This document shows, one piece after another, positions 34,804 to 44,889 of a stretch of DNA of 49,387 nucleotides. The stretch covers positions 1 through 49,387 of the forward strand of contig NZ_RYYS01000028.1 in assembly GCF_004138215.1 (NCBI RefSeq). Direction: 5' to 3'. Under the pieces are notes generated by a model. That model had not been told where the DNA came from and did not search any database. It saw only the letters and a program-made list of their open reading frames with translations. A program made the position numbers and the translations under genes. The DNA comes from Anaerophilus nitritigenes (lineage in GTDB: Bacteria; Bacillota; Clostridia; Peptostreptococcales; Thermotaleaceae). Each line of letters begins with the position of its first letter. The first letter of the stretch is position 1.

Positions 34804-35544
34804 TTACAGTACAACTCCTCCATCCACACTCAATACAGTTCCAGTAATAAATCTTGCTTCATCTGATGCAAGAAATAAAAAAGCATTAGCAATATCAACA
34901 GGTTGTGCTAATTTTTTTAATGGAGACTTATTTTGAATCATTGTAAGTACATCTTGAGGCATTTTTTCTACCATTGGCGTCAATGTAAATCCTGGAGCTA
35001 CCGCATTGACTCTTATTTCATATTTCCCTAACTCCTTAGCCCATGTTTTTGTCATACCGATCACACCCCATTTTGAAGCAGCATAATTGGTTTGGCCAAA
35101 GTTTCCATAAAGTCCTACAACAGAAGATGCATTTAATATCACTCCATACCCTTGTTTTTTCATTACCTTTGCAGCACTTTGTCCACAATAAAATACTCCT
35201 TTTAAATTCACATCTATAACTTGATTCCATTGTTCTTCAGTCATTTTTTCTAATTTAGCATCTGCGGTAATCCCTGCATTATTGATAAAAACATCTATTT
35301 TTTTATATTTACTTACGATATCTTCTATCATTTCATCTACTTGATTTTTATTCGTAACATCTACTTCTTTTCCTATAGCTTCTTTACCAGATTCCTTAAT
35401 TTTCTCCACAACATAATCTACATCTATCCCATTTTTATCTACTACCACTATTTTTGCTCCTTCTTCTACAAATCTTAAACAAATAGCTTCTCCGATCCCT
35501 CTTCCTCCACCTGTAACAACTACTACTTTATTTTTTAATCTCAT
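34804..35544 (-). CDS. phaB: Acetoacetyl-CoA reductase / FabG-type SDR (PhaB)
   Basis: A 246-residue short-chain dehydrogenase. Cofactor motif VVVTGGGRGIGEAICLRF, NNAGITADA, and the catalytic Ser-Tyr-Lys in NASSVVGLYG and YAASKWGVIGM. Asn of the tetrad is also present. Sequence alone does not separate PhaB from FabG, but its place next to phaJEC makes acetoacetyl-CoA reduction to (R)-3-hydroxybutyryl-CoA the best guess. A terminator separates it from phaJ. Confidence 0.85.
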   Translation of the reverse strand: MRLKNKVVVVTGGGRGIGEAICLRFVEEGAKIVVVDKNGIDVDYVVEKIKESGKEAIGKEVDVTNKNQVDEMIEDIVSKYKKIDVFINNAGITADAKLEKMTEEQWNQVIDVNLKGVFYCGQSAAKVMKKQGYGVILNASSVVGLYGNFGQTNYAASKWGVIGMTKTWAKELGKYEIRVNAVAPGFTLTPMVEKMPQDVLTMIQNKSPLKKLAQPVDIANAFLFLASDEARFITGTVLSVDGGVVL

Positions 35545-35639
35545 CTATTCTCCACCTTTCCTTCAAATTATTTTTCTCATCACTTTAATTTATGTCAAAA
35601 GCTTTGTTTGTGTGATCATTCTATTATTCTCTTTACAAA

Positions 35640-35671
35640 CAAAAAAGACCTAGAAACTTAGGTCTTTTTTG
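35640..35671. terminator. Terminator of uvrC
   Basis: AAAAAAGACCTA and TAGGTCTTTTTT pair around a short loop, followed by T on the minus strand. It overlaps the uvrC stop. Confidence 0.9.
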
Positions 35672-37523
35672 ACTTTTTAAAATATTCATAAATTCCCTTT
35701 GCAGCCCTTTGATTCATTCCTTCTACTTCACATAATTCTTGTATAGAAGCATCTTTTATTTTTTTTATAGATTCAAAGTGCTTTAATAACGCCTTTTTTC
35801 TTTTTTCCCCAATCCCAGGGATTTCTTCTAATATAGATTGAGTCATAGTTTTTCCTCTTAAGCTTTTATGATAATTAATAGCAAATCTATGTGTTTCTTC
35901 TTGTATTTTTCCTACGAACTGAAATACATCCTTTTTTTCATAGATAGATAAAAGCTTATTTTCATAAAATAGATCCTTTGTCCTATGATGATCATCCTTC
36001 ACCATTCCTGCTGTAGGAATAGAAATTCCTAATGCATATAAAACTTCTAGTACTGCATTTACATGACCTTGCCCTCCATCTATTAATAATAAATCTGGAA
36101 ACTTAGAAAACTTACCCAAATCATCTATAATACCTTTTTCTTTCATTTCTTCTTTTTCTTTTATGCCCCTTTTAAACCTTCTATAAATAACCTCCTGCAT
36201 ACTTCCATAATCATTAGGACCTTCTATAGTTTTTATTTTAAATCTTCTATAATCACTATACTTAGGTTTTCCATTTTCAAATACTACCATAGAAGCTACA
36301 GAATGAACTCCTTGGATATTAGAAATATCAAAAGATTCAATTCTATAAGGAGGGTTTTTAAGCCTCAAAGATTCTCCTAGCTCATTCATAGCTCCTTCAC
36401 TTTTTTTCTTGTCTCTTATTAACTTTTCTCTAAATTGTTCTAAAACCTCTACTGCATTTTTATAAACTAAATCTAATAGAGCTTTTTTCTCTCCTTTTTG
36501 AGGATGTTTTATGATCACTTTTCCATCTTTTTTTGTAGATAACCATGTACTTATTAATTCTTCATCTTCTATTTTTTCATCTATTAAAATTTCTTTAGGC
36601 ACAAATGCCACCTCTGCATAAAATTGTTTTATAAAAGCACTCATAATCTCTTCTCTACTATCTTGTTTTGCATCGATTATGTAATGTTCTCTTCCTATGA
36701 GTTTTCCCCCTCTTACAAAGAAAATCATCACACATACATCTTCTACTCCTTTTGCTAATGCAATCAAATCTTGATCTACCTCTGAAGATAAAACAATTTT
36801 TTGTTTTTCCATAATACTATGAATTGCACTAATTTGATCTCTATACTCTGCTGCTTTTTCAAAATTCATATTTAAAGCTTCTTCTTTCATTTTTTCTTCT
36901 ATCTTCTTTGCTAAAGCTTCATACTTTCCACTTAAAAATAATACAATTTCATCAATCATTTTCATATATATTTTATCATCTACATTCCCCGTACAAGGAC
37001 CTATACATTTATGAATATGAAAATTTAAACAAGGTCTATCTTTATTTTTTTCAATATTTTTATTACAACTTCTAATAGGATAGATCTTCTTTAGCATCTC
37101 AATCGTTTGATTGACAGCTCCTACATGAATATATGGTCCAAAATACTTAGCTCCATCTTTTATAATTCTTCTTGTTTTTAAAATTCTTGGGTACTTCTCT
37201 CCCAACGTCACTTTTATATAAGGATACTGCTTGTCATCTCGAAGTAATATATTATATTTAGGTCTATGTTTTTTTATCAAATTGCTCTCTAAAATCAATG
37301 CCTCTACTTCGGAATCTGTAATGATATATTCAAACTCACATATATTAGAAATCATAGCTAAAACCTTAGGAGGCTGATTTTTAGAAGACTGAAAATATTG
37401 TCTGACTCTATTTTTTAATGAAATTGCCTTTCCTACATAAATAATTTCATCCTTCTCATCCTTCATCAAATAAACTCCAGGCTTCTGTGGTAACTTTTTT
37501 AATTGTTCTTTTATGTCAAACAT
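35658..37523 (-). CDS. uvrC: Excinuclease ABC subunit C
   Basis: A 621-residue nuclease. The N-terminal GIY-YIG domain (KPGVYLMKDEKDEIIYVGKA) cuts 3' of the lesion. A UVR segment (MNFEKAAEYRDQISAI, about 205-235) contacts UvrB. The RNase H-like C-terminal nuclease has ESFDISNIQGVHSVASMVVF and LLIDGGQGHVNA. Tandem helix-hairpin-helix motifs close the protein (LEEIPGIGEKRKKALL). All expected parts are present. No LexA box is seen before it. Confidence 0.96.
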   Translation of the reverse strand: MFDIKEQLKKLPQKPGVYLMKDEKDEIIYVGKAISLKNRVRQYFQSSKNQPPKVLAMISNICEFEYIITDSEVEALILESNLIKKHRPKYNILLRDDKQYPYIKVTLGEKYPRILKTRRIIKDGAKYFGPYIHVGAVNQTIEMLKKIYPIRSCNKNIEKNKDRPCLNFHIHKCIGPCTGNVDDKIYMKMIDEIVLFLSGKYEALAKKIEEKMKEEALNMNFEKAAEYRDQISAIHSIMEKQKIVLSSEVDQDLIALAKGVEDVCVMIFFVRGGKLIGREHYIIDAKQDSREEIMSAFIKQFYAEVAFVPKEILIDEKIEDEELISTWLSTKKDGKVIIKHPQKGEKKALLDLVYKNAVEVLEQFREKLIRDKKKSEGAMNELGESLRLKNPPYRIESFDISNIQGVHSVASMVVFENGKPKYSDYRRFKIKTIEGPNDYGSMQEVIYRRFKRGIKEKEEMKEKGIIDDLGKFSKFPDLLLIDGGQGHVNAVLEVLYALGISIPTAGMVKDDHHRTKDLFYENKLLSIYEKKDVFQFVGKIQEETHRFAINYHKSLRGKTMTQSILEEIPGIGEKRKKALLKHFESIKKIKDASIQELCEVEGMNQRAAKGIYEYFKKSKKT

Positions 37524-37710
37524 TTTTTCCTCTCATTTCTTTTTAAAAATATATTTAGTGACATCTAGCTAACAAAACGAATAACCTTTATTTAACATTA
37601 ATGTGAAATATGGATAAATAAATATTTTCTCCTATGTATCATAAAATATGTATACTTTTCAAATTGATTGTCTACACTTACAATATCACATTTGTCAAGG
37701 AGGTCTATTT

Positions 37711-38253
37711 ATGAAAATTTTATTTAAAAAAAGTTTGATCATCTTTATCTTATTTATTTTTACAACTTCTACAAGTTCAGCAAAAGAAAACTGTGAGGTC
37801 ATAAAAGCTTATTTAACACACACAAATATTATAGTAAATCATGAAAATCACTCCTTACAAACTATCTATTATAAAGACACTTTCTATATTCCTATTACCC
37901 CTTTATCCCCAAAATTAAACTCTAATACTAGTTACCATAATACATTGACTTTAAAAAACAATTTTACATTTCAAGATTTTCCTCAGTGCAATCCATACAA
38001 AGGAGAAAGCTTTGTATATGGTGAAATTTTAAACATAGATAAAGAAAATAAAATACTCACTATAGAACAACATTTTGATGACAATAGTATCTCTATAGAA
38101 CCTAGTATTAAAGTTTATGAAAATGTAATTATTATCTTTCAAAGAAATGACAAAAAAATAAATTTAGATTTTGAAGATTTAAAAATTGGAGATCAAGTTG
38201 GAGTCGTGTTAAATCAACAAAATATTGCCCGGGGAATTATACTTACTGATTAA
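37711..38253 (+). CDS. Secreted protein with stalk-like and OB-like domains, function unknown
   Basis: A 180-residue protein starting at the ATG at 37711, 8 nt after AAGGAGG; the longer frame starts upstream of that site. Residues 1-24 form a signal peptide (FKKSLIIFILFIFTTSTSSA, cleavage near SSA-KE). Residues 25-70 resemble a short copper-amine-oxidase-N/stalk repeat (IIVNHENHSL, then FYIPITPLSP). The C-terminal part (GEILNIDKENKILTIEQ, ending DLKIGDQVGVVL) looks like DUF5666-type beta repeats. It lies alone on the plus strand between uvrC and uvrA. I do not recognise an orthologue. Confidence 0.75.
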   Translation: MKILFKKSLIIFILFIFTTSTSSAKENCEVIKAYLTHTNIIVNHENHSLQTIYYKDTFYIPITPLSPKLNSNTSYHNTLTLKNNFTFQDFPQCNPYKGESFVYGEILNIDKENKILTIEQHFDDNSISIEPSIKVYENVIIIFQRNDKKINLDFEDLKIGDQVGVVLNQQNIARGIILTD

Positions 38254-38345
38254 ATACTTCAATTTATAAAAAAGTTTTGGACTATAGGCAAAAATTATAT
38301 ATTTATCTACAATTTTATCAAATATATAATTTACTATGTATTATA

Positions 38346-38396
38346 AAAGAGCAAGTTTAAAGAGTTCCTACTCTATAACTCTGCTCTTTATTTTTA
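38346..38396 (+). terminator. Terminator of the secreted-protein gene
   Basis: Outer stem AAAGAGCA/TGCTCTTT (38346-38353 with 38382-38389) and inner stem AGAGTT/AACTCT, followed by ATTTTT on the plus strand. Confidence 0.8.
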
Positions 38397-38422
38397 CAAA
38401 TCATAAAATTTAGATCTATATA

Positions 38423-41254
38423 TCAAATCTTTTCCTTTTCAAAAATCTTCTTTAAATATATACCTGTATGCGAATTAGAAACTTCTACAATATCTTCTGG
38501 TGTTCCAACACCTAGGATTTGACCTCCCCGATCTCCTCCATCTGGTCCTAAATCAATCATATAGTCACAAGCTTTAATCACATCTAAATTATGTTCAATG
38601 ACCAACACAGTGTTTCCTGTATCTACTAACTTATTTAAAACACCTATAAGTTTGTGAATATCTGATACATGTAGCCCTGTAGTAGGTTCATCTAATATAT
38701 ATAATGTTTTTGATGTACTTCTTTTGCTAAGCTCTGTTGCAAGCTTTACCCTTTGTGCTTCTCCACCTGATAGTTGGGTAGATGGTTGTCCAAGTTTTAT
38801 ATATCCAAGACCTACTTCATATAAAGTAACTAATTTTCTTTTAATTCCTGGTACGTTTTCAAAAAAGGTTACTGCTTCTTCTACTGTCATATCTAATACA
38901 TCTGATATAGTTTTTCCTTTGTATTTTACCTCTAATGTTTCTCTATTGTACCTTTTTCCTTTACATACATCACAAGGCACATACACATCAGGAAGAAAAT
39001 GCATTTCAATTTTTATGATTCCATCTCCCTTACATGCCTCACATCTTCCACCCTTTACATTAAAGCTAAATCTTCCCTTTTGATAACCTCTCATTTTAGC
39101 TTCTGGAACCTTTGCAAATAAATCACGAATCAAATCAAATACCCCTGTATAGGTAGCTGGATTAGATCTTGGAGTTCTTCCAATAGGAGATTGATCAACG
39201 TCTATAACCTTATCTATATTTTCAATACCTTTGATTTCTTTATGTTTTCCTGGTCTACTCTTTGCTCTGTGAAGCTCCATAGCAAGCTTTTTATAAAAAA
39301 TCTCATTAACTAAAGTGCTTTTTCCTGAACCTGATACACCAGTTACGCAAGTAAATACCCCTAATGGAAAAGCTACATCTACGTTTTTTAAATTATTTTC
39401 TTGTGCTCCAATAATTTTAATCCAATTTCCATTTGGACTTCTTCTCTCTTTTGGAATCTCTATTTTCTTCTTTCCTGATAAATATTGTCCTGTAATAGAA
39501 GCATCACACTTTTTAATATCCTCTATCGTACCAGCTGCTATAATATTTCCTCCATGTTCTCCTGCCCCTGGTCCTATATCTATAATATGATCTGCTGCAT
39601 ACATGGTATCTTCGTCATGTTCTACTACTATTAGAGTATTTCCTATATCTGATAAATTTCTTAAAGTTTTAATAAGCTTATCATTATCCTTTTGATGAAG
39701 TCCTATGCTTGGTTCATCTAATATATAAAGTACCCCTACTAATCTTGAACCAATTTGAGTGGCTAGACGAATCCTTTGAGACTCTCCTCCTGATAAAGTA
39801 GACGCGGCCCTTGATAAGGTTAGATAATCTAATCCTACATCTACTAAAAATCCTAAGCGATCATTGATCTCTTTTAGGATCTGATTGGCAATCATTTTTT
39901 TCTTGTCTGAAAAATGAAGATTATTAAAAAATTCTAAAGCCTCTCGAATTGAAAACTCTGTTACTTGAGAAATATTTTTTTCATTTATTTTTACAGATAC
40001 TACTTCTGGCTTAAGTCTTGCTCCATGACAATCATCACAAGGAATAAAACTCATATATTCTTCTAATTTTTCTCTCATATAATCTGAGTTTGTCTCTTTA
40101 TATCTTCTCGTTAAGTTATTGATGACTCCTTCAAAAGGAGCTTTATAAGTTTTTTGCCCCCCAAATTTACTTTCATAATTAAATGTAAGAATTTTTTGCG
40201 TACCATATAATAATTCCTCTAAAAATTTTTTAGGAAGATCTTTGATGGGAGTCGCTAAATCTAGCCCATATTCTTTTGCCAATGATTCAATCATTTCAAA
40301 ATAATAAGTTCCTTCACTAGCATTTGCCATAGGTGCAATTCCACCTTCCTTGATACTCAAAGAAGGATTTGGAATGACTAAATCTTTATCAATCTTTTGA
40401 AGATGTCCAATTCCATTACAATGAGGACATGCTCCATAAGGGCTATTAAAAGAAAACATTCTTGGCTCTAATTCTTCAATCCCTATTCCATGTTTAGGAC
40501 AAGAAAATTTTGTACTAAAGGTTAAATCTTCTCCATCTATGATATTGACTACTACCAAACCATCTGATAATTGAATGGTAGTTTCTATAGAATCTGCAAG
40601 TCTATTTTCTATTCCATCTTTGACAATAATTCGATCAATCACGACTTCAATAGTATGTTTTTTATTTTTTTCAAGTTTGATCTCTTCTTGCAATTCTTTA
40701 ATTTCACCATCTACACGTACTCGAACATATCCTTCTTTTTGAATTTTTTCTAAAACCTTTGTATGCTCTCCTTTTCTCCCTCTTATAATAGGTGCTAAAA
40801 TTTGAAGCTTTGTTCTTTCTGGTAAGTCAATAATCTGATCTACAATTTGATCTATCGTTTGCTGTGCTATCTCTATACCACAAATAGGACAATGAGGAGT
40901 TCCTACCCGTGAAAATAAAAGTCTTAAATAATCATAAATTTCCGTTACAGTTCCTACAGTAGATCTAGGATTTTTATTGGTAGTCTTTTGATCTATAGAA
41001 ATAGCAGGAGATAAACCTTCTATAGAATCTACATCTGGCTTTTCCATTTGTCCTAAAAACTGTCTTGCATAAGCTGATAAACTCTCTACATATCTTCTTT
41101 GTCCTTCTGCATAAATCGTATCAAAAGCTAAAGAAGATTTTCCAGAACCACTAAGGCCAGTCATTACTACAAATTGATCTCTTGGAATTTCTATATCTAT
41201 ATTTTTTAAATTATGTTCTCTCGCACCTTTTATAAATATACTATTTTGTGCCAT
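38423..41254 (-). CDS. uvrA: Excinuclease ABC subunit A
   Basis: A 943-residue dimeric ABC-type ATPase that finds DNA damage. Two P-loops are visible: [20 protein letters not shown] and [18 protein letters not shown]. Signature [12 protein letters not shown] and [12 protein letters not shown] pair with LDEPSIGLH and LDEPTTGLH. Zinc modules appear as CPICG... CPHCNG and CEACKGDG...CDVCKG. It lies 13 bp after uvrB in one operon. No rearrangement is seen. Confidence 0.98.
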   Translation of the reverse strand: MAQNSIFIKGAREHNLKNIDIEIPRDQFVVMTGLSGSGKSSLAFDTIYAEGQRRYVESLSAYARQFLGQMEKPDVDSIEGLSPAISIDQKTTNKNPRSTVGTVTEIYDYLRLLFSRVGTPHCPICGIEIAQQTIDQIVDQIIDLPERTKLQILAPIIRGRKGEHTKVLEKIQKEGYVRVRVDGEIKELQEEIKLEKNKKHTIEVVIDRIIVKDGIENRLADSIETTIQLSDGLVVVNIIDGEDLTFSTKFSCPKHGIGIEELEPRMFSFNSPYGACPHCNGIGHLQKIDKDLVIPNPSLSIKEGGIAPMANASEGTYYFEMIESLAKEYGLDLATPIKDLPKKFLEELLYGTQKILTFNYESKFGGQKTYKAPFEGVINNLTRRYKETNSDYMREKLEEYMSFIPCDDCHGARLKPEVVSVKINEKNISQVTEFSIREALEFFNNLHFSDKKKMIANQILKEINDRLGFLVDVGLDYLTLSRAASTLSGGESQRIRLATQIGSRLVGVLYILDEPSIGLHQKDNDKLIKTLRNLSDIGNTLIVVEHDEDTMYAADHIIDIGPGAGEHGGNIIAAGTIEDIKKCDASITGQYLSGKKKIEIPKERRSPNGNWIKIIGAQENNLKNVDVAFPLGVFTCVTGVSGSGKSTLVNEIFYKKLAMELHRAKSRPGKHKEIKGIENIDKVIDVDQSPIGRTPRSNPATYTGVFDLIRDLFAKVPEAKMRGYQKGRFSFNVKGGRCEACKGDGIIKIEMHFLPDVYVPCDVCKGKRYNRETLEVKYKGKTISDVLDMTVEEAVTFFENVPGIKRKLVTLYEVGLGYIKLGQPSTQLSGGEAQRVKLATELSKRSTSKTLYILDEPTTGLHVSDIHKLIGVLNKLVDTGNTVLVIEHNLDVIKACDYMIDLGPDGGDRGGQILGVGTPEDIVEVSNSHTGIYLKKIFEKEKI

Positions 41255-41267
41255 TTCATCACCTCAA

Positions 41268-43244
41268 TTAAAGCTCTTTCTGAAGCTTTATAATTTTGTC
41301 TCTAAGTTGAGCCGCTCTTTCAAACTGTAGATTTTCTGCAGCTTCCTTCATTTCTAATTCAAGTTTTTTAATTAAGTCTTTTATTTCTTCTTTATTCATT
41401 TCATTTAAATCTTTTTTTACACCATATTGAACATCTTCCTCAGCTACCTTTGTAGCTTCAATAATATCTCTTACTTTTTTTATAATACCTTTTGGTGTAA
41501 TGTTATTATCTTCATTATATTTTTGTTGAAGCTCTCTTCTTCTATTTGTTTCATCTATAGCTTTTTTCATAGAATCTGTTATTTTATCTGCATACATAAT
41601 AACTTTTCCATCTATATTTCTAGCAGCTCTTCCTATGGTTTGGATTAAAGATGTTTCAGAACGCAAGAAACCTTGTTTATCTGCATCTAAAATAGCAACT
41701 AAAGACACCTCTGGAATATCAAGTCCTTCTCTTAGAAGGTTAATCCCAACTAATACATCAAATACACCTAATCTTAAATCTCTTATAATTTCCATTCTTT
41801 CTATAGTATCTATATCTGAATGAAGATATCTTACTTTAATCCCTACTTCTTTAAAATAAGAAGTCAAATCCTCTGCCATTTTTTTCGTTAAGGTAGTAAT
41901 GAGTATCCTTTGTTTTTTATCTACTACATGATGAATTTCTTCTATTAAATCATCAATTTGTCCATGAATAGGTCTTACATCTATCTTAGGATCAATAAGT
42001 CCTGTAGGTCTTATAATTTGTTCTACTACATTTTCTTGATACTCCTTTTCATAAGGACCTGGTGTTGCACTTACATAGATAATTTGATTGACTAATCCTT
42101 CAAACTCATTAAAATTTAATGGTCTATTGTCATAAGCAGAAGGAAGCCGAAATCCATATTCCACTAAATTTCCTTTTCTTGATTGATCTCCTGCATACAT
42201 ACCTCTAATCTGTGGAATAGTTACATGAGATTCATCTACAAGAATTAAAAAATCATCTGGAAAATAATCTATCAATGTAAATGGTTTACTCCCTGGTGGT
42301 CTTTGAGAAATATGTCTTGAATAATTTTCAATTCCCTGACAAAATCCTACTTCCCTTAGCATTTCTATATCATACATAGTTCTTTGCTGAATTCTTTGAG
42401 CTTCTATTAATTTTTCATTTTCTTTAAAATATTTTACTCGATCATATAATTCTTCTTCTATATCTACAATAGCTTTTTCAAGCTTTTCTTTTGTAGTTAC
42501 ATAGTGAGAAGCTGGAAAAATCGATATATGTTTTCTAAGTCCTATGATCTCTCCTGTCACAGTATTTATTTCTGTAATCCTATCTATTTCATCTCCAAAT
42601 AATTCTACTCTTATAGCATTTTCTGAAGCTCCAGCAGGAAAAATCTCTACTACATCTCCTCTTACCCTAAAGGTTCCTCTTATAAAATTCACATCATTTC
42701 TTACATATTGAATTTCAACTAATTTTTTTAAAATTTCATCTCTACTCTTTGTGATTCCTGGTCTTATAGATAATACTTGATTTTCATAATCAATAGGGTC
42801 TCCAAGTCCATATATACAAGATACACTCGCTACAATAATTACATCTTTTCTTTCAAATAAAGCTGCTGTTGCGGAATGGCGAAGCTTATCTATCTCATCA
42901 TTAATTTGTGCATCTTTTTCTATATAAGTATCCGTATGAGCTACATAAGCTTCTGGTTGATAATAATCATAATAACTCACAAAATATTCTACTGCATTTT
43001 CTGGAAAAAATTCTTTAAATTCACTGCAAAGTTGAGCCGCTAATGTCTTATTATGAGCAATTATCAAAGTAGGCTTTTGTACTTTCTCTATTACATTAGC
43101 CATCGTAAAAGTTTTTCCAGATCCTGTAACCCCTAAAAGGGTTTGATGTTTCAGTCCTTTTTTTATTCCATTGCTTAAAGACTTTATAGCTTTTGGTTGA
43201 TCTCCTGTTGGTCTATATTCTGATGCAATTTTAAATTTATTCAT
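41268..43244 (-). CDS. uvrB: Excinuclease ABC subunit B
   Basis: A 658-residue helicase-like protein. It opens [17 protein letters not shown]; Walker A is [16 protein letters not shown]; the beta-hairpin [11 protein letters not shown] reads the lesion; DESHV is the DEAD-like box. The C-terminal UVR domain ([20 protein letters not shown]) binds UvrC. I use the ATG at 43244 after GAGAGG; an in-frame ATG at 43271 gives 9 further residues after a weaker site. The promoter carries a LexA box. Confidence 0.97.
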   Translation of the reverse strand: MNKFKIASEYRPTGDQPKAIKSLSNGIKKGLKHQTLLGVTGSGKTFTMANVIEKVQKPTLIIAHNKTLAAQLCSEFKEFFPENAVEYFVSYYDYYQPEAYVAHTDTYIEKDAQINDEIDKLRHSATAALFERKDVIIVASVSCIYGLGDPIDYENQVLSIRPGITKSRDEILKKLVEIQYVRNDVNFIRGTFRVRGDVVEIFPAGASENAIRVELFGDEIDRITEINTVTGEIIGLRKHISIFPASHYVTTKEKLEKAIVDIEEELYDRVKYFKENEKLIEAQRIQQRTMYDIEMLREVGFCQGIENYSRHISQRPPGSKPFTLIDYFPDDFLILVDESHVTIPQIRGMYAGDQSRKGNLVEYGFRLPSAYDNRPLNFNEFEGLVNQIIYVSATPGPYEKEYQENVVEQIIRPTGLIDPKIDVRPIHGQIDDLIEEIHHVVDKKQRILITTLTKKMAEDLTSYFKEVGIKVRYLHSDIDTIERMEIIRDLRLGVFDVLVGINLLREGLDIPEVSLVAILDADKQGFLRSETSLIQTIGRAARNIDGKVIMYADKITDSMKKAIDETNRRRELQQKYNEDNNITPKGIIKKVRDIIEATKVAEEDVQYGVKKDLNEMNKEEIKDLIKKLELEMKEAAENLQFERAAQLRDKIIKLQKEL

Positions 43245-43322
43245 CCTAAAAACCTCTCTATCTATACTCATTTTCCTTTATACTATACCTAGTTTTTTTA
43301 TTTATAAACATTTTTCATTTTA

Positions 43323-43372
43323 CAAACATTTGTTCGTAATTTTATTATAGCTTTCTCTATGATTTTCGTCAA
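43323..43372 (-). promoter_or_regulatory. SOS promoter of uvrBA with LexA box
   Basis: Minus-strand TTGACG (43367-43372), 17-nt spacer and TATAAT (43344-43349). The box CGAACAAATGTTTG (43323-43336) just downstream fits the Firmicute LexA consensus CGAACRNRYGTTYG at every position, so LexA should repress uvrBA until DNA damage. Confidence 0.88.
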
Positions 43373-43474
43373 TCTATTCCTTTTTTTTATATTTTCAAAG
43401 TATATATTGTAAAAAATAGTATTTTTTTACTATAGACATTTTTAAAATTTATATAAATACTTTTTATAAAACAT

Positions 43475-43502
43475 TTTCAATTATTAGTGAATAGTATATA
43501 AT
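43475..43502 (+). promoter_or_regulatory. Probable promoter of the GGDEF gene
   Basis: TTTCAA (43475-43480), 16-nt spacer, TATAAT (43497-43502). The 43245-43634 gap holds this promoter, the uvrB SOS promoter and otherwise AT-rich sequence without another feature I can support. Confidence 0.5.
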
Positions 43503-43634
43503 AAAAAGATAAAATACGATCTAGTATATAATACCCTTTTTATTCTAATTATGATAATACCTTCATAAATATGAAATAATTACAACTCAGTTAAAAATTT
43601 CTATATATTATTAATAAAATTGTAGGTGAATGAT

Positions 43635-44861
43635 GTGATCAATAAAACAAAAAAAACAAGTTTTTCTTTTTTTATTTTGCTTGTGAGTATTCCTTTTCTA
43701 TTGCATTATTTTTTTTACTTCTTAGGTAAATGTTTACCTTTAGGATATCCAATAATCTTATCTATCATCATTGGTTGTATCTGTTTTTATCACTATACTA
43801 TTTATGAGAAAATAGTAAAGAAACATCTACAAATCAATAAAGAAATGCAAAAATACAATGAAATGAAAGATATTATGCTTCAAATTAGTAATTCTATTGT
43901 TTCTATTGAAAATATGGATGAATTATTAAGACTCTTTGTAAGTAGCATGGTACAAGTAATAGATCAAGCAGATACGGCTAGTATTTTAATAAAAAATGAA
44001 GAAGATCTATTTGAATTTAAAGCAGTACATGGATTTAATTTAGAAGAACTTTCACAAATCAAATTATCTTCTGAAGAACTTTTTTTAGAACATCATAAAA
44101 ATTTAAAATCTATTATTATAAAAAATCCTGATCATTTTAATCTTCAAAATATGTCCTCCAAAAATTACAAGCTATTAAAAGATACGGATGCATTCAAAAT
44201 TAAATCTACCATGTGTACACCTATTATTATTGATAACCAAGTATATGGTATAGTCAATATAGATAATATTTCTCATGAGGGAATTTTTACTGAAGAAGAT
44301 ATGGTCATATTAGAATATTTAACAGGTCAATTAGCTGTGGCTATAAAAAACGTACTTCTTTTTGAAAAAACTTTATTTTTATCTAGGTATGATGGTCTTA
44401 CACAGCTTTATCATAGGCATTATTTTGACGAACTTTTTAATAATATCTATCAACAAGCACTACGATATAACGAACAATTTTGTTTATGTATGATCGATTT
44501 AAATAATCTAAAAAAAATTAATGATGTATATGGCCACTTAGCAGGAGACTTAGCTATACAACATTTTGCAGATATTCTCAAAAATAATGTCAGGTCTTCT
44601 GATATATTAGGAAGATTTGGAGGAGATGAGTTTGTACTCATATTTTTAAATTCTACACGACAACAAACTCAGAAAAAAATAGAATTGATTTTTCAAAAAA
44701 TAAGTGAGCACCCTCTCACTTATGATCATAATGAATTTTATGTAGATTTTAGCTTTGGAGTAGCTGAATTTCCTAAAGACTCTACAGATCATAAAGAGTT
44801 ATTTAAAATTGCAGATCTGCGTATGTATAAAAATAAAAACAACAAAAAAACTCGCATGTAG
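43635..44861 (+). CDS. Membrane GAF-GGDEF diguanylate cyclase
   Basis: About 408 residues. Two transmembrane segments lie at the N-terminus (FFILLVSIPFLLHYFFYFL and IILSIIIGCICFYHY). A short coiled linker leads to a GAF domain (about 90-235; KSTMCTPIIIDNQVYGIVN). The GGDEF domain has YDGLTQLYHRHYFDEL and the intact active site GRFGGDEFVLIF. An RxxD inhibitory site (RSSD) stands five residues before GGDEF, so product inhibition is likely. I take the GTG at 43635, 5 nt after AGGTGA; the GTG at 43626 is inside that site. Confidence 0.88.
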   Translation: MINKTKKTSFSFFILLVSIPFLLHYFFYFLGKCLPLGYPIILSIIIGCICFYHYTIYEKIVKKHLQINKEMQKYNEMKDIMLQISNSIVSIENMDELLRLFVSSMVQVIDQADTASILIKNEEDLFEFKAVHGFNLEELSQIKLSSEELFLEHHKNLKSIIIKNPDHFNLQNMSSKNYKLLKDTDAFKIKSTMCTPIIIDNQVYGIVNIDNISHEGIFTEEDMVILEYLTGQLAVAIKNVLLFEKTLFLSRYDGLTQLYHRHYFDELFNNIYQQALRYNEQFCLCMIDLNNLKKINDVYGHLAGDLAIQHFADILKNNVRSSDILGRFGGDEFVLIFLNSTRQQTQKKIELIFQKISEHPLTYDHNEFYVDFSFGVAEFPKDSTDHKELFKIADLRMYKNKNNKKTRM

Positions 44862-44889
44862 TTTAAGAACATACGGGGTTTTTTGTTGT
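44839..44889. terminator. Bidirectional terminator between the GGDEF and MinJ-like genes
   Basis: A near-perfect 20-bp stem: 44839-44858 (ACAACAAAAAAACTCGCATG) with 44870-44889. It overlaps the ends of both convergent genes. Confidence 0.88.

Noticed and set aside
35036-35230. Short minus-strand ORF inside phaB.
   Set aside because: It overlaps the well-supported SDR coding frame in another register, has no ribosome site and no recognisable motif.
39315-39590. Plus-strand ORFs of 60-130 codons opposite uvrA, pyk, hydE, yvcK and the permease.
   Set aside because: They are antisense shadows of strongly conserved proteins, rich in Ser/Pro/Ile from reverse-read codons, without ribosome sites.
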